From Candidatus Electryonea clarkiae (GTDB lineage Bacteria; Electryoneota; Electryoneia; Electryoneales; Electryoneaceae), in contig JAVCCM010000168.1 of NCBI GenBank assembly GCA_030765455.1, forward strand, positions 1-64,000: 64,000 bases of DNA, written 5' to 3'. The notes under the pieces are model-generated. The model searched no databases and was not told the origin of the DNA. It was given only the letters and a program-made list of their open reading frames with translations. Shown here in pieces: positions 39,701 through 47,629 of this stretch. Each line of letters starts with the position of its first letter. Positions within the stretch are counted from its first letter, which is position 1. The position numbers and the translations under genes were made by a program.

Positions 39701-40020
39701 TACTCACTGTAGGTGATGCAAATTCTTCCAACGGCACAAAAAACTCTCTCCCGGAGTCTTATACTTTGAACCAACCATACCCGAATCCTTTTAATGAAAC
39801 GGTCAGAATAAAATACGCATTGCCGGAACGCTCAGATTTAAAACTGGTCATATATGATATATTGGGACGAGAAGTGATAAGACTGGAAGACGGTATGCAG
39901 AATCCCGGATGGCATCAAACCACATTCAATGCCCGAGGTTTGTCCAGTGGTATCTATTTCGTGCAGGCTGAAGTGCCGGGAAAGATGAAGGAAATTCGGA
40001 AAATAATATTGATAAAGTAG
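36775..40020 (+). CDS. Secreted LVIVD-repeat protein with T9SS tail
   Basis: About 1081 residues. The ATG at 36775 lies 6 nt after aaggag; the ATG at 36769 would leave no spacing. Signal peptide 1-23 (LAVLLLVLFSFPAQA). Residues about 30-640 carry LVIVD-type repeats (DISNPEQPELIS, DLSDPENPEQVH, DISDPENVELRS). A second part (about 650-960) holds a choice-of-anchor-like strand region and a propeller-like section (IYLFDESGEYIRSFDQP, VSPE-type strands), then the T9SS tail (YPNPFNETVRI, YDILGREVIRL, SSGIYFVQA, IRKIILIK). Similar in plan to the protein at 752-3184, lacking its regulatory-like domain. Likely cell-surface or released. Confidence 0.85.
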   Translation: MRQYSLPILAVLLLVLFSFPAQADLELLHLRRMYDASTYAHEIFYDGGSAYLLDSYDGLGIVDLSDSTYPRFASRIDLTEEYHSRFVIKESTAYIGGDSLYVVDIEDRYNPSLVLTVEDIGAIRGVTIKGDTLAVIKNYDTYLFDISNPEQPELISHLNNFDFRIYSIIFYRDYLLQYGRVNGQDYELRISEIDENGELNVIGEISDLYSVAGYAISGDYLIITEAYEGFYIFDLSDPENPEQVHFNPDWDRLEYFEVHDSYLYCRESRSITVHDISDPADIEQIGTINLEFYPRNFVIHEDELLIEYSNYLVLLNIEDIENVSQVSEYLGTNSFSKICIYPPYAYLTCPSNPGNLRTLDISYPGNPVEINYLNLPINKIVVSGDYASAIGNFDGMKILDLSDPENPEEFSQFLFDENQSARDIFIDDDYVYTIVRQRTENHDYSYFISIIDVYYPDTPTIMFNGFHYDNISNILVDNGYLFFSRSSRHQENGSAINIYSLEDPMEPVFVNIFEAGSNLRDFVVGDSLLFVLNGTNPATLSIFDISDPENVELRSSFEFDENSPVKMDIDSEQLYVLFNDALAVLDFTDPDHPCLISDFAFNDFDYACDFQVFYPYIYIVSQYHLDIFAYNEGIFSVSIDTLAVSIEDTAQETSEDFYISNPGAVNLNVDLYPSPVRETDDYLSGLIEINVTEATEEMRSNCVAFVNDTFYVAGSNNYSNPNKIYLFDESGEYIRSFDQPENEGNDASLTGFTDLTFDDTMFWGVEENDIVAFNMVSGEENNRFAGPFPLNPAVTFDPDNDQLWIGAFNGIASVDPETGEEIHRIDFPNRIRGLSYLQQPIDGYSLFILSFEGDEPCQLYKMNLETEDYKFISSLDPDNRDVRGLFFGDDYFMENANYDIALGIIDTREADFIAVWEMGMAVDWVSISPERLSIAPGDSQSVSVTFGSENLENGNYFGNIVALNNSRDDVINIPFLLTVGDANSSNGTKNSLPESYTLNQPYPNPFNETVRIKYALPERSDLKLVIYDILGREVIRLEDGMQNPGWHQTTFNARGLSSGIYFVQAEVPGKMKEIRKIILIK

Positions 40021-40126
40021 TTTCAGTGTTTTAGTACAGAAGTATTAATTATCTTGTTTTTCTGCCAGAAAATGTTATATGCTTTATAATTCAGGTATAT
40101 ACATCTATATTCTTTGGCAGTATTTT

Positions 40127-40190
40127 TCTCGCGCAAAGCCGCAAAGCCGCTAAGATGCAAAGAAATCCTGCTTGTCTTGTGTGTCCCGTA
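40127..40190. repeat. Dispersed repeat, cgcaaag type (copy 2)
   Basis: gcgcaaagccgcaaagccgc followed by an aaagaaatcct unit; same order of elements as 25548-25629 and 42421-42480. Confidence 0.5.
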
Positions 40191-40212
40191 AAATATAGTT
40201 CCGGTTTTTCAT

Positions 40213-42399
40213 ATGCTGATTGAATTATTGTTAATTGGTTTTTTGTCGATTTTCGGGCAGGTAGTACTGCTGCGTGAATTGAATGTCGCTTCTTTCGGCA
40301 TTGAACTGATTTACATTCTTGCATTCGGATTCTGGTTGTTGTGGACGGCAACCGGAGCATTAATCGGACGGCGCAGTTATGTCCCTACTCAAAAAAGTCT
40401 CTCCATAATTTTTATCATCAGTGCATATTTATTGCCGGTTACAGTTGTTTTCATACGTGGAAGTCATCTTCTCTTCGGTGGAGTTCCCGGGGCTTACCTG
40501 TCGTTTATCACTCAGATTTTACTAATAGCTATTGCATTGTTTCCTACCGGAATATTGATGGGACTGCTGTTTCAATGGGCTGCAAAAAGATATACGCTGG
40601 CAGGAAAAAGCCTGGCGTTTGCGTATGGAATTGAAAGTATCGGCGGAGTGATCGGCGGTCTGGCTTCAACACTTTTTCTCAAGTTCGGTGTACAGAATTT
40701 TGCCATTGCAGTGATCTTTGGATTGATAGCTTTGATTGCCATTATTTATAGACAATTGATACCGGTTCCTTTTAATAATAATCAAGCAACAGGTAAACGG
40801 AGATTTACTGCTTTTTTAACGCTCGAGGGCGTCATTTTATTGTCTTTTATCATTCTGCTTTTTTTGAATAATGTTGTCGATATGAAGCTGACCTCGTTGA
40901 ATCATCCCTCGATGATTGCCACCAAAGACACCCCCTATGGCAGAGTAACGATAACAGAGCGTTTAGGGCAGATCACAATTTTTGAGAACAATGTTCTCAC
41001 TTACGAATCCCAGGGAACGACCGCTGAAGAATTTGTGCACCTGTCGCTGCTTCAGCATCCCGGAATAGAGTCTGTACTACTCCTGGGCGGAGGATTTGAG
41101 GGGATAGTGAGTGAAATCCTCAAACATAATCCATTGAAAATAACCTATGTAGAATTGAACAAATCGCTTTTGAGTTCAGTGATGGAATTCCTGCCACAAG
41201 ATATAGAATCCGGTTTGAACTCGAACAAAGTCAGATTAATACATGATGATCCTCGTCGTTTTCTTGAAAAATTGGAAGAGTATGACGTGATACTGGTCGG
41301 GATGCCTGATCCATTGTCATTGCAGGCGAACCGCTACTATACACAAGAGTTTTTCAAATTGTGCAAAAGTCGAATGAGTACTGACGGCATCCTCGCATTC
41401 CGTCTTAAATCTTCAGAGAACTACTGGACACCGCAGCTCACTCTTCGCATTGGAAGCATTTATAAAGCACTGAAATCCGAATTTGAAGATGTTGTGGTTT
41501 TGCCCGGAGCTACAAATGTAATGATAGCTTCAAATACAATGATGGTTCGTGATCCTGATATCCTGTCTGATAGATTGCATAAAAGGAGTATCCAGGCAAG
41601 ATTAGTGACTGAGCCATTTCTGCATTATATCTATGCGAATGACAGGTTTGTAAATGTGATATCCAAACTGGAAGAGATTCAGACTGTTACCAATAGTGAT
41701 TTGAATCCAGCCTGCTATCGTCATGCCCTGATTGTCTGGCTTTCAAAGTTCTTTCCCGGTATGGCATACATTGAGATAGAGTCCCTGCAAGAGAAGATCA
41801 AGAAAATTCTTCCTTTTTCCATTCCACTCTTCCTGTTGATAATTGGAGTTCTAATATGGATCAGGAGATTCAAGAGTATAAGGCTTGCCGTTCTGGTAGG
41901 TTTTGCCGGGTTTGCCGGAATGGTTCTCGAGACAGTTCTTGTAATGTTTTATCAGGTAAAAAATGGAGTTCTATACCAGGATTTGGGAATTCTATTAATG
42001 CTCTTTATGGGAGGATTAGCGGTTGGAGCAATTTCGGTTGATCGTTTGATAAAATTGAATAAATTTCAGCTCAGGATTGCCGGTGGTATCCTTGGTTTGT
42101 TGATAATGCAATGCATTTATATAATAATTCGTTTTAGATCGGGCGGATGCGGTACACTCTTCGAAATCGGATGTATGTTGTTGTTGTCGGGTGTGATAAC
42201 ATCCGGATTATTTGCTTTCAGTACAAAAGTTCATCCTCGAAAGCAGAATGAAATTATATCTCCTCTCTATGCAGCAGATCTGCTTGGTGGCTGCCTGGGG
42301 TCTCTCATATGTAGTTTAATCCTGCTCCCAATATTCGGCTTGGGAAACAGCTTGATGATTTTGGTTGTAATTTCGGTTATTGTTCTTTTGTTAATATAA
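40213..42399 (+). CDS. Polytopic membrane protein with spermidine-synthase-like domain
   Basis: 728 residues. About six membrane segments in the first 225 residues (LIELLLIGFLSIFGQVVLLR, ILLIAIALFPTGILMGLLF), a soluble domain at about 230-480 resembling spermidine synthase (TPYGRVTITERLGQITIFEN, LLLGGGFEGIVSEILKH, VELNKSL, DDPRRFLEKLEEYDVILVGM, NRYYTQEFFKL), then about six more segments (540-728). In true spermidine synthases the acidic residue after VEL is Asp and the substrate loop has conserved Asp residues; here VELN replaces VELD, so aminopropyl transfer is uncertain. Such fused proteins are common in uncultured bacteria and their substrate is unknown. Confidence 0.8.
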   Translation: MLIELLLIGFLSIFGQVVLLRELNVASFGIELIYILAFGFWLLWTATGALIGRRSYVPTQKSLSIIFIISAYLLPVTVVFIRGSHLLFGGVPGAYLSFITQILLIAIALFPTGILMGLLFQWAAKRYTLAGKSLAFAYGIESIGGVIGGLASTLFLKFGVQNFAIAVIFGLIALIAIIYRQLIPVPFNNNQATGKRRFTAFLTLEGVILLSFIILLFLNNVVDMKLTSLNHPSMIATKDTPYGRVTITERLGQITIFENNVLTYESQGTTAEEFVHLSLLQHPGIESVLLLGGGFEGIVSEILKHNPLKITYVELNKSLLSSVMEFLPQDIESGLNSNKVRLIHDDPRRFLEKLEEYDVILVGMPDPLSLQANRYYTQEFFKLCKSRMSTDGILAFRLKSSENYWTPQLTLRIGSIYKALKSEFEDVVVLPGATNVMIASNTMMVRDPDILSDRLHKRSIQARLVTEPFLHYIYANDRFVNVISKLEEIQTVTNSDLNPACYRHALIVWLSKFFPGMAYIEIESLQEKIKKILPFSIPLFLLIIGVLIWIRRFKSIRLAVLVGFAGFAGMVLETVLVMFYQVKNGVLYQDLGILLMLFMGGLAVGAISVDRLIKLNKFQLRIAGGILGLLIMQCIYIIIRFRSGGCGTLFEIGCMLLLSGVITSGLFAFSTKVHPRKQNEIISPLYAADLLGGCLGSLICSLILLPIFGLGNSLMILVVISVIVLLLI

Positions 42400-42420
42400 T
42401 AAGGCAGAGGAAAACGATTT

Positions 42421-42480
42421 TTCACGCAAAGGCGCAAAGGACAAAGAAAAAATCCTGTTAATCCTATGTATCCCTATAAT
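42421..42480. repeat. Dispersed repeat, cgcaaag type (copy 3)
   Basis: ttcacgcaaaggcgcaaagg, then acaaagaaaa and atcctgttaatcctatgtatcc. Same family as 25548 and 40127. The gap 42400-42671 holds no gene. Confidence 0.55.
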
Positions 42481-42671
42481 CTAATCTGGTTACGTCTTGT
42501 GTCAGTCAGGGATCGAGTTTGAAATATGGACACATGACTTCATATATTAATAAAAGTATTGCAAAATAAATTATCCTCGTCATGATAATCTGGATAATAC
42601 TCCGATGAACGCTTATCTTTATATTATAATTCTGCCAACATTTTTGTGACAATAAGTAAAAGGGGTTCAAG

Positions 42672-43769
42672 TTGAAACTGATCCGGTTATTGAGCATCGT
42701 TGTTATATTTTCTTTATGCTCCGGTATTTCGGCACAAGAGGTCGAAAAAGTTGAAGTCCAGGGGATTGGGGATACGCGAGAACTTGCCATTGAGGACGCT
42801 AAGAGAAACGCAGTCGAAAGAGTAGTCGGAGCGGTAATCAGCTCTGAAACGATTGCACAGAATTTCGCTTTACTATCTGATAAGATTCTTAGCCGTTCAG
42901 TTGGTTTCGTTCGTTCTTACGACGTTATACATGAGACGACAGATATTGGGGGAATGTTCACAGTAACGATTACTGCTGAGATCGGGGAAGTTCTTGACCA
43001 GGTGATCAAGGACCGAATCGCAATGGAGTTGTTGCTTTCATGGGTTGATAAACCCCGAATATTAATCGCAATCACGGAATCAAATATGGGAGATGAATCC
43101 TCCCGTGTTGCAGAATCGGCAATTGCAGAAGCGTTATTGCAGGTTGGTTTTAAAGTGGTTGAAGCTGCTGATATTGGAGGAGCATCCTCACTGGTGTCCT
43201 CCCTTGCGAAAAAACCTGATGATGTGAATACTCATGGTGCTGATTTGATACTTGCCGGTAATGCCAAGGCAACAGAGGGGATAACGCCGCCGGTGATGAA
43301 AAAAGCAGGAATGACTTCTGTAGCGGGAGTAATACAGGCGAAAGTTTATCGAGCTGACACAAAATCAGTGCTGGCAGTACACCGAGCGGAGGATCGCAAG
43401 CCTGATATAAATCCCACCGCTGGAGGGGCAAAAGCGTTGGGGTTTGCAGCAGAAAAACTCACTCAAATGTTAATTGGAGATGTAATTAAACTGTGGTCAA
43501 TGCAACAATCCAATGTGGTGCCGATTGAGATTGTTGTTGAAAAAGCAACCTTCAGTATGGGCGGCGAACTGCTGGATTTTTTACGGAAACAATCGATAGT
43601 GGATAATGTAAACGAACGTGGATTGTCGGACGGTGTGTATAGATGTGAAGCAGAGATAAGGGGCAAAGCTCGTGACCTGGCTGGAATACTCGACGGTTTC
43701 AGTTGCAGCTCAGGGACATGGAGCGTTACAGGTTTAACCGGCAGAAAAATTGTTCTGTCGCCAAAATAA
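42672..43769 (+). CDS. Exported FlgT-like / LPP20-like protein of unknown function
   Basis: 365 residues from a TTG start preceded by aaggggttcaa. Signal peptide 1-21 (LLSIVVIFSLCSGISA). Residues about 24-105 (VEVQGIGDTRELAIEDAKRN, AVERVVGAVISSET) match the pattern of the FlgT N-terminal domain, in which a string of Ala-rich helix residues packs on a sheet. The central part (RILIAITESNMGDESSRVAE, GADLILAGNAKA) resembles the second FlgT domain, and the end (FSMGGELLDFLRKQSIVDNV) a repeat of a similar fold. FlgT supports the flagellar H/T rings in Vibrio, but no flagellar gene is here, so a general outer-membrane or periplasmic role is as likely. It heads the run to 47452. Confidence 0.6.
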   Translation: MKLIRLLSIVVIFSLCSGISAQEVEKVEVQGIGDTRELAIEDAKRNAVERVVGAVISSETIAQNFALLSDKILSRSVGFVRSYDVIHETTDIGGMFTVTITAEIGEVLDQVIKDRIAMELLLSWVDKPRILIAITESNMGDESSRVAESAIAEALLQVGFKVVEAADIGGASSLVSSLAKKPDDVNTHGADLILAGNAKATEGITPPVMKKAGMTSVAGVIQAKVYRADTKSVLAVHRAEDRKPDINPTAGGAKALGFAAEKLTQMLIGDVIKLWSMQQSNVVPIEIVVEKATFSMGGELLDFLRKQSIVDNVNERGLSDGVYRCEAEIRGKARDLAGILDGFSCSSGTWSVTGLTGRKIVLSPK

Positions 43770-43804
43770 GATAAATTGACGATGTCGAAAACTACGAACA
43801 TCAA

Positions 43805-43829
43805 AAATCCCTTTCGACGAAAGGGATTT
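43805..43829. repeat. Palindrome, AATCC-TTTCG family
   Basis: Twelve-bp stem aaatccctttcg / cgaaagggattt around one A, between the FlgT-like gene and the prenyltransferase gene. Same family as 18485-18507, with a compensated base-pair change. Confidence 0.6.
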
Positions 43830-43849
43830 ACTTTTAGGAAGCTTAACCG

Positions 43850-44710
43850 GTGAGTATATTTTCTACTTTTAAGAATTCAATTACACTTGTCCGACCCGGA
43901 AATTTATTATTAACAATACTTGGAACTCTTATTGGGGGTGCGTTAGGCAGAATTTCTGGGGGAGAGACTGATAGTTGGATGCTCCCTCTTGCAGCGTTGG
44001 CGTCCGGTTTGATTGCGGCGGGTGGATATGCTATTAATGATGCATTCGATAGAAAAGAAGACCTGGTCAATCATCCGGAAAGACCTGTTCCTTCGGGTGT
44101 TTTTTCCTCCCAGAAGGCTGGTGGATTAGGTATAGTCTTACTGATTTCGGGTTCAGTTGTGTCCTGGTTCGTTTCTTTTACTTGTGGAATATTTGCAGTT
44201 ATTATAGTTCTTTTGTTGATAATATACTCTGTTCGTTTGAAATCAAAAGCAATTGTGGGAAATACTCTTGTGGCAATTTGCGGCGCTGCTCCACTTCTAT
44301 TTGGAGCGCTTGCAGCAGGTAAACTTGAAGCGGGACTCCTGGCATTCAGCCTCGCCGCACCGTTACACCTGATCAGGGAAATCGTTAAAGACGTTGAAGA
44401 TCTTGAGGGTGATAGTATTGCCGGCAGAAAAACTCATCCGATAATTCATTCAAAATTAAAATCAATAAGACTTGCAGGGATTCTAATGCTTCTTCTGGCG
44501 ATATATATTCCCATTCCTTATTTTATGAAATGGATGGGGTTGCCTTACCTGGTTATCGCTGGATTGTTTGCGGCATTTCCATTAGCATATTTTGGCGGTG
44601 GCACTATTGCTTATCCTGAATCGGTAAATGCAGGAAAGATTCAGCGTATATTAAAGTTGTTAATGGTTTCAGGAATGATTGCCATTATCGCAGGAACTGT
44701 AATTCGATGA
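43850..44710 (+). CDS. UbiA-family membrane prenyltransferase (GGGP/DGGGP synthase-like)
   Basis: 286 residues from a GTG start with aggaagc upstream. About eight or nine membrane helices. The first Asp-rich motif is NDAFDRKED (about 63-71) and the second DVEDLEGDSIAGRKTHP, both needed to bind Mg-prenyl diphosphate. HPERPVPSG after the first motif is typical of UbiA enzymes. The overall pattern (RPGNLLLTILGTLIGGAL) is closest to geranylgeranylglycerol-phosphate geranylgeranyltransferases, which also occur in FCB bacteria, but the acceptor (quinone ring, glycerol lipid or other) cannot be fixed by eye. Its stop overlaps the maf start (ATGA). Confidence 0.85.
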   Translation: MSIFSTFKNSITLVRPGNLLLTILGTLIGGALGRISGGETDSWMLPLAALASGLIAAGGYAINDAFDRKEDLVNHPERPVPSGVFSSQKAGGLGIVLLISGSVVSWFVSFTCGIFAVIIVLLLIIYSVRLKSKAIVGNTLVAICGAAPLLFGALAAGKLEAGLLAFSLAAPLHLIREIVKDVEDLEGDSIAGRKTHPIIHSKLKSIRLAGILMLLLAIYIPIPYFMKWMGLPYLVIAGLFAAFPLAYFGGGTIAYPESVNAGKIQRILKLLMVSGMIAIIAGTVIR

Positions 44711-45285
44711 TAATTACTTCTATTCACTGGACTCTTGCATCCGGTTCTCCCCGTCGCCTGGCTCTTTTGAGGCAGCTTGGTATTGAACCAACTGTTATTC
44801 AGACCAATGTCGAGGAGATACAGAATCACTCTGATCCCTACGATACAGTTCTGGTAAATGCTGAGAAAAAAGCTGGTTTTGTTGAGAAACAACTAAATGA
44901 TGGCGTAATGCTGGCGGCTGATACCATTGTGGTGTTGAAGGGCAGGTTGATTGGCAAGCCTGAGAATGAAAAGGAAGCAGTCGAACATTTAAGCAGATTG
45001 TCAGGAACATGGCATGAAGTTATAACAGGTTACGTGCTTTACATGGCGGGAGAAGGGAAGTTCGCAGAAGGAACTGAAATGACACGAGTTCATTTCCGCA
45101 GCATATCATTTCAAGAGATAGAAACATATATTTCAACAGGTGAACCATTTGATAAAGCTGGAGGATATGGGATGCAGGGACAAGCTGGCGCATTCGTTGA
45201 TAAGATAAATGGCTGTTATTTTAACGTTGTGGGATTACCGCTCGCAAGAATTGTCGAAGATGTCCTTCGGAAGCTGGAAGATTAA
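44707..45285 (+). CDS. maf: Maf-family nucleotide pyrophosphatase
   Basis: 192 residues, full length. Signature motifs: LASGSPRRLALL at the N-terminus, LAADTIVVLKGRLIGKP, SGTWHEVITGYVL, GEPFDKAGGYGMQGQAGAF and INGCYFNVVGLPLA at the end. Maf proteins hydrolyse non-canonical or modified nucleoside triphosphates (dTTP/UTP or m7GTP types) to monophosphates in the cytosol, protecting nucleic acids and in some species slowing septation. Overlaps the prenyltransferase gene by 4 bp, so translation is probably coupled. Confidence 0.95.
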   Translation: MIITSIHWTLASGSPRRLALLRQLGIEPTVIQTNVEEIQNHSDPYDTVLVNAEKKAGFVEKQLNDGVMLAADTIVVLKGRLIGKPENEKEAVEHLSRLSGTWHEVITGYVLYMAGEGKFAEGTEMTRVHFRSISFQEIETYISTGEPFDKAGGYGMQGQAGAFVDKINGCYFNVVGLPLARIVEDVLRKLED

Positions 45286-45299
45286 ATGATGGAAAAAAC

Positions 45300-46397
45300 A
45301 TGAACTCAGAGGATTTCACAGAAAATAAAAAGAGATTTCTTGCTGAATTAAAGGCTGCAAGAGAAGACAAAGAACTTGAACTCTCTCGTTTGTCCGAAAG
45401 AAGTAAAATAGCTCTGTCATATCTTGAAAAGTTAGAAGAAGGGGATTGGGATTTCCTTTCAAGAGCATATATACGATCTTTTCTAAAGACCTATGCACAA
45501 TATGTTGGAATTCAAATAGAAGACGCGCTGCGTCGTTTTGATGAAATTGTTGGTCAAGTATCTGTACCTAAATCCCAACAGACTACTTACGATGACTCTC
45601 TTGAAGTTACCCAGAGCGAATCAGCAGATGGTCTAAACACCCGAATACCATTATCACAGAAATCCGCCTACAGCACAAAATCATTTCAAACATTCAGCGG
45701 TAAATCCATATACTGGATTATGGGTGTCGTTCTGATAATTATCGTTGTTTCCTCACTAATTTATTTGACCCAGAGAAATAATAACAATGAAGTCAGTGAA
45801 ATTCCATTCGATGAAGTAGTCGAGGAACATGAGCAAATGGTTGGCGATATCGGGACGGAACAACCGTTGGAAGAATCGGTTAGCGAAATGCCGGAATCAA
45901 CAACAGAATCACTGGAAAGCTATGAAGAGCCTCAAGCCGCGAAGGGCCTTACACTCGATATGATTGCAACTGATGAATGTTACATCCGAGTAACAGCAGA
46001 TAAAATTGACAATATTATTGATGACGTTGTGTTGATCAAAGGTTTTAAAAGAAGCTATCATGCTGATTCTCTTTTCATGGTAGTTTTGGGAAATGCCGGT
46101 GGGATAAAGCTGTCTCTTAATGGTGAGGAGCTGGGAGAACTTGGTGAAATTGGACGAGTTGTGACTGTCACACTTGGCGAGGATGGTTTGAGAAAGCTGC
46201 GCCGCGGTATCCTGAAGACACCTAAAGCTGATGTGGATGTTCCTGAAAAATCACCAGCAGATTCTGTTTTGAATGCTGTGGAAAAAGAAGAAAACACCTC
46301 TGAGGTTTTAGAAAACCCGGTACAGACCGATACTTCTCAAAACAGGAGTGATGAACAATTCTTAGAAAAAATTGATACTTCTGCTGGAATATATTAG
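45300..46397 (+). CDS. RodZ-like membrane protein with HTH and DUF4115 domains
   Basis: 365 residues. N-terminal helix-turn-helix (about 10-75: LKAAREDKELELSRLSERSK, AYIRSFLKTYAQYVGI), linker, one transmembrane helix at about 141-160 (IYWIMGVVLIIIVVSSLIYL), an acidic stretch and a C-terminal DUF4115 beta domain (TLDMIATDECYIRVTADKID, IKLSLNGEELGELGEIGRVV). This is the layout of RodZ, which links MreB filaments to the wall-synthesis machinery at the inner membrane. It ends in a low-complexity Ser/Thr/Glu tail. The stop (TAG) shares a base with the GTG of the next gene. Confidence 0.85.
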   Translation: MNSEDFTENKKRFLAELKAAREDKELELSRLSERSKIALSYLEKLEEGDWDFLSRAYIRSFLKTYAQYVGIQIEDALRRFDEIVGQVSVPKSQQTTYDDSLEVTQSESADGLNTRIPLSQKSAYSTKSFQTFSGKSIYWIMGVVLIIIVVSSLIYLTQRNNNNEVSEIPFDEVVEEHEQMVGDIGTEQPLEESVSEMPESTTESLESYEEPQAAKGLTLDMIATDECYIRVTADKIDNIIDDVVLIKGFKRSYHADSLFMVVLGNAGGIKLSLNGEELGELGEIGRVVTVTLGEDGLRKLRRGILKTPKADVDVPEKSPADSVLNAVEKEENTSEVLENPVQTDTSQNRSDEQFLEKIDTSAGIY

Positions 46398-47452
46398 TGT
46401 TTGTTTCAATTCAATATTTTCGCAATCGTGTAGCCATTAGTTCTTTTCCCGCAATTATTATTTTCGCTGTCGTGTTTTTTTTCTTCTCATCACCCTGTAC
46501 AGCAAATGATAGTATTTTCAACAATGATGATGCAAAAATCGCTATACGCACCGGGTTCAGTGGGATTCTATGGAAACCGGGTGGGATATCACCGTATGTA
46601 CTTGACAATTATGGGAGAGGCTTCATTCATTTAGATGTAAGTCTTAAGAAACCTTTATGGTTTCTTGGCGAGTCTTTCGATTTGATTGATCTGCCACACA
46701 TTCGTTTTGACACCAACTTCGGGACATTTAGTCAAGAAACTAATGCAGAGGATTTGCTCGTCTCAGAGGAAAAAGATATCTCTTACATGTATTCAGAGAT
46801 TGAAGCGGTGTTTTTGGATTTTCTATCTGCACGCTGGCAATCGACTCGCTTTATTTCCGAGTTATCATATCCAGGACATTTTTTTAATTCTGGAGGAATT
46901 CCCGACGGTTCATCGGGATATAACCTGGTCAAGGCTGAAAATTTGAGTCATGATCTTGAATTCGGATTAATAGGAACTATCGACGGTGAAGAAAATGAAA
47001 CAACACTGGAAGCCGGTTATTATATCCGCATGTGGCATTATCCCGTCTCGATGACAGTTGACGGAGGGGGGACAGCACCACAATTGTTCGTGCCTGATTT
47101 CAGGTTTGGTGGTATATATTTAATCGCCCGTACCGAGCCGATACCTGATTTGTGGCCCATATTTTCTCAATTCAGAATAAGTTTTGCCACCGGCACTATC
47201 AGAACCTCAACCGGGACAGATTTAGACCGGTTATTCAGAGGTGATGATGAGCGCGTTTTCCAATTAACTGGTTTGGGAGCAAAATTTACGTTCGAACAGT
47301 ATGTGTACAGAAAAACTAAAGGTGGCGTGAGCTTCGAAGCGGATTATCATTTCCTGGATGGCAGTTATACAGCCGGAGATGGTTTCACCTATGACCTTAG
47401 CCCCATTGAAACACGATTCAAGGCAACTGTCTATTTATTGTTTAATATTTGA
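46397..47452 (+). CDS. Predicted outer-membrane beta-barrel protein, unknown
   Basis: 351 residues from a GTG that overlaps the previous stop by one base, suggesting coupled translation. Signal peptide FPAIIIFAVVFFFFSSPCTA (about 17-36). The rest has alternating polar/apolar strands with aromatic girdles (IRFDTNFGTFSQ, SYMYSEIEAVFLDFLSARW, TLEAGYYIRMWHYPVSMTV, GVSFEADYHFLDGSYTAGD) and ends with a strand TRFKATVYLLFNI terminating in Ile rather than Phe. I do not recognise a family. Its place behind rodZ-like and the FlgT-like gene suggests a role in the envelope. Confidence 0.65.
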   Translation: MFVSIQYFRNRVAISSFPAIIIFAVVFFFFSSPCTANDSIFNNDDAKIAIRTGFSGILWKPGGISPYVLDNYGRGFIHLDVSLKKPLWFLGESFDLIDLPHIRFDTNFGTFSQETNAEDLLVSEEKDISYMYSEIEAVFLDFLSARWQSTRFISELSYPGHFFNSGGIPDGSSGYNLVKAENLSHDLEFGLIGTIDGEENETTLEAGYYIRMWHYPVSMTVDGGGTAPQLFVPDFRFGGIYLIARTEPIPDLWPIFSQFRISFATGTIRTSTGTDLDRLFRGDDERVFQLTGLGAKFTFEQYVYRKTKGGVSFEADYHFLDGSYTAGDGFTYDLSPIETRFKATVYLLFNI

Positions 47453-47510
47453 AGAAGGACAGGGAAGTTTAGTTCAGAATTGGCTATGGTTGTCAAGTAA
47501 CTGTTTAGCT

Positions 47511-47540
47511 GTGTCATTCCTGCCTTCGCAGGAATGACAC
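47511..47540. repeat. REP-like hairpin, gtgtcattcc family
   Basis: Perfect 13-bp stem gtgtcattcctgc / gcaggaatgacac with a cttc loop, after the OMP gene. Same terminal bases as 24098-24130 and related to 18586-18675. No T tract, so a repeat rather than a terminator. Confidence 0.7.
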
Positions 47541-47629
47541 ATAGGTTTGATCTTACATGTTATTATACAACAATATAATAATAATTGATCTGACTAAGCA
47601 GGAACGTTGTCAAGAGAAGAGGTAAAAAA

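Noticed and set aside
752-40020. T9SS machinery genes (PorU, PorV, SprA and others) linked to the tailed proteins
   Set aside because: I looked among all genes and found none; only cargo proteins are present, and the C25-family gene is not a credible PorU given its changed active site.
42672-43769. Reading the FlgT-like gene as evidence for flagella
   Set aside because: No other flagellar gene is present and the N-terminal fold also occurs in non-flagellar exported proteins.
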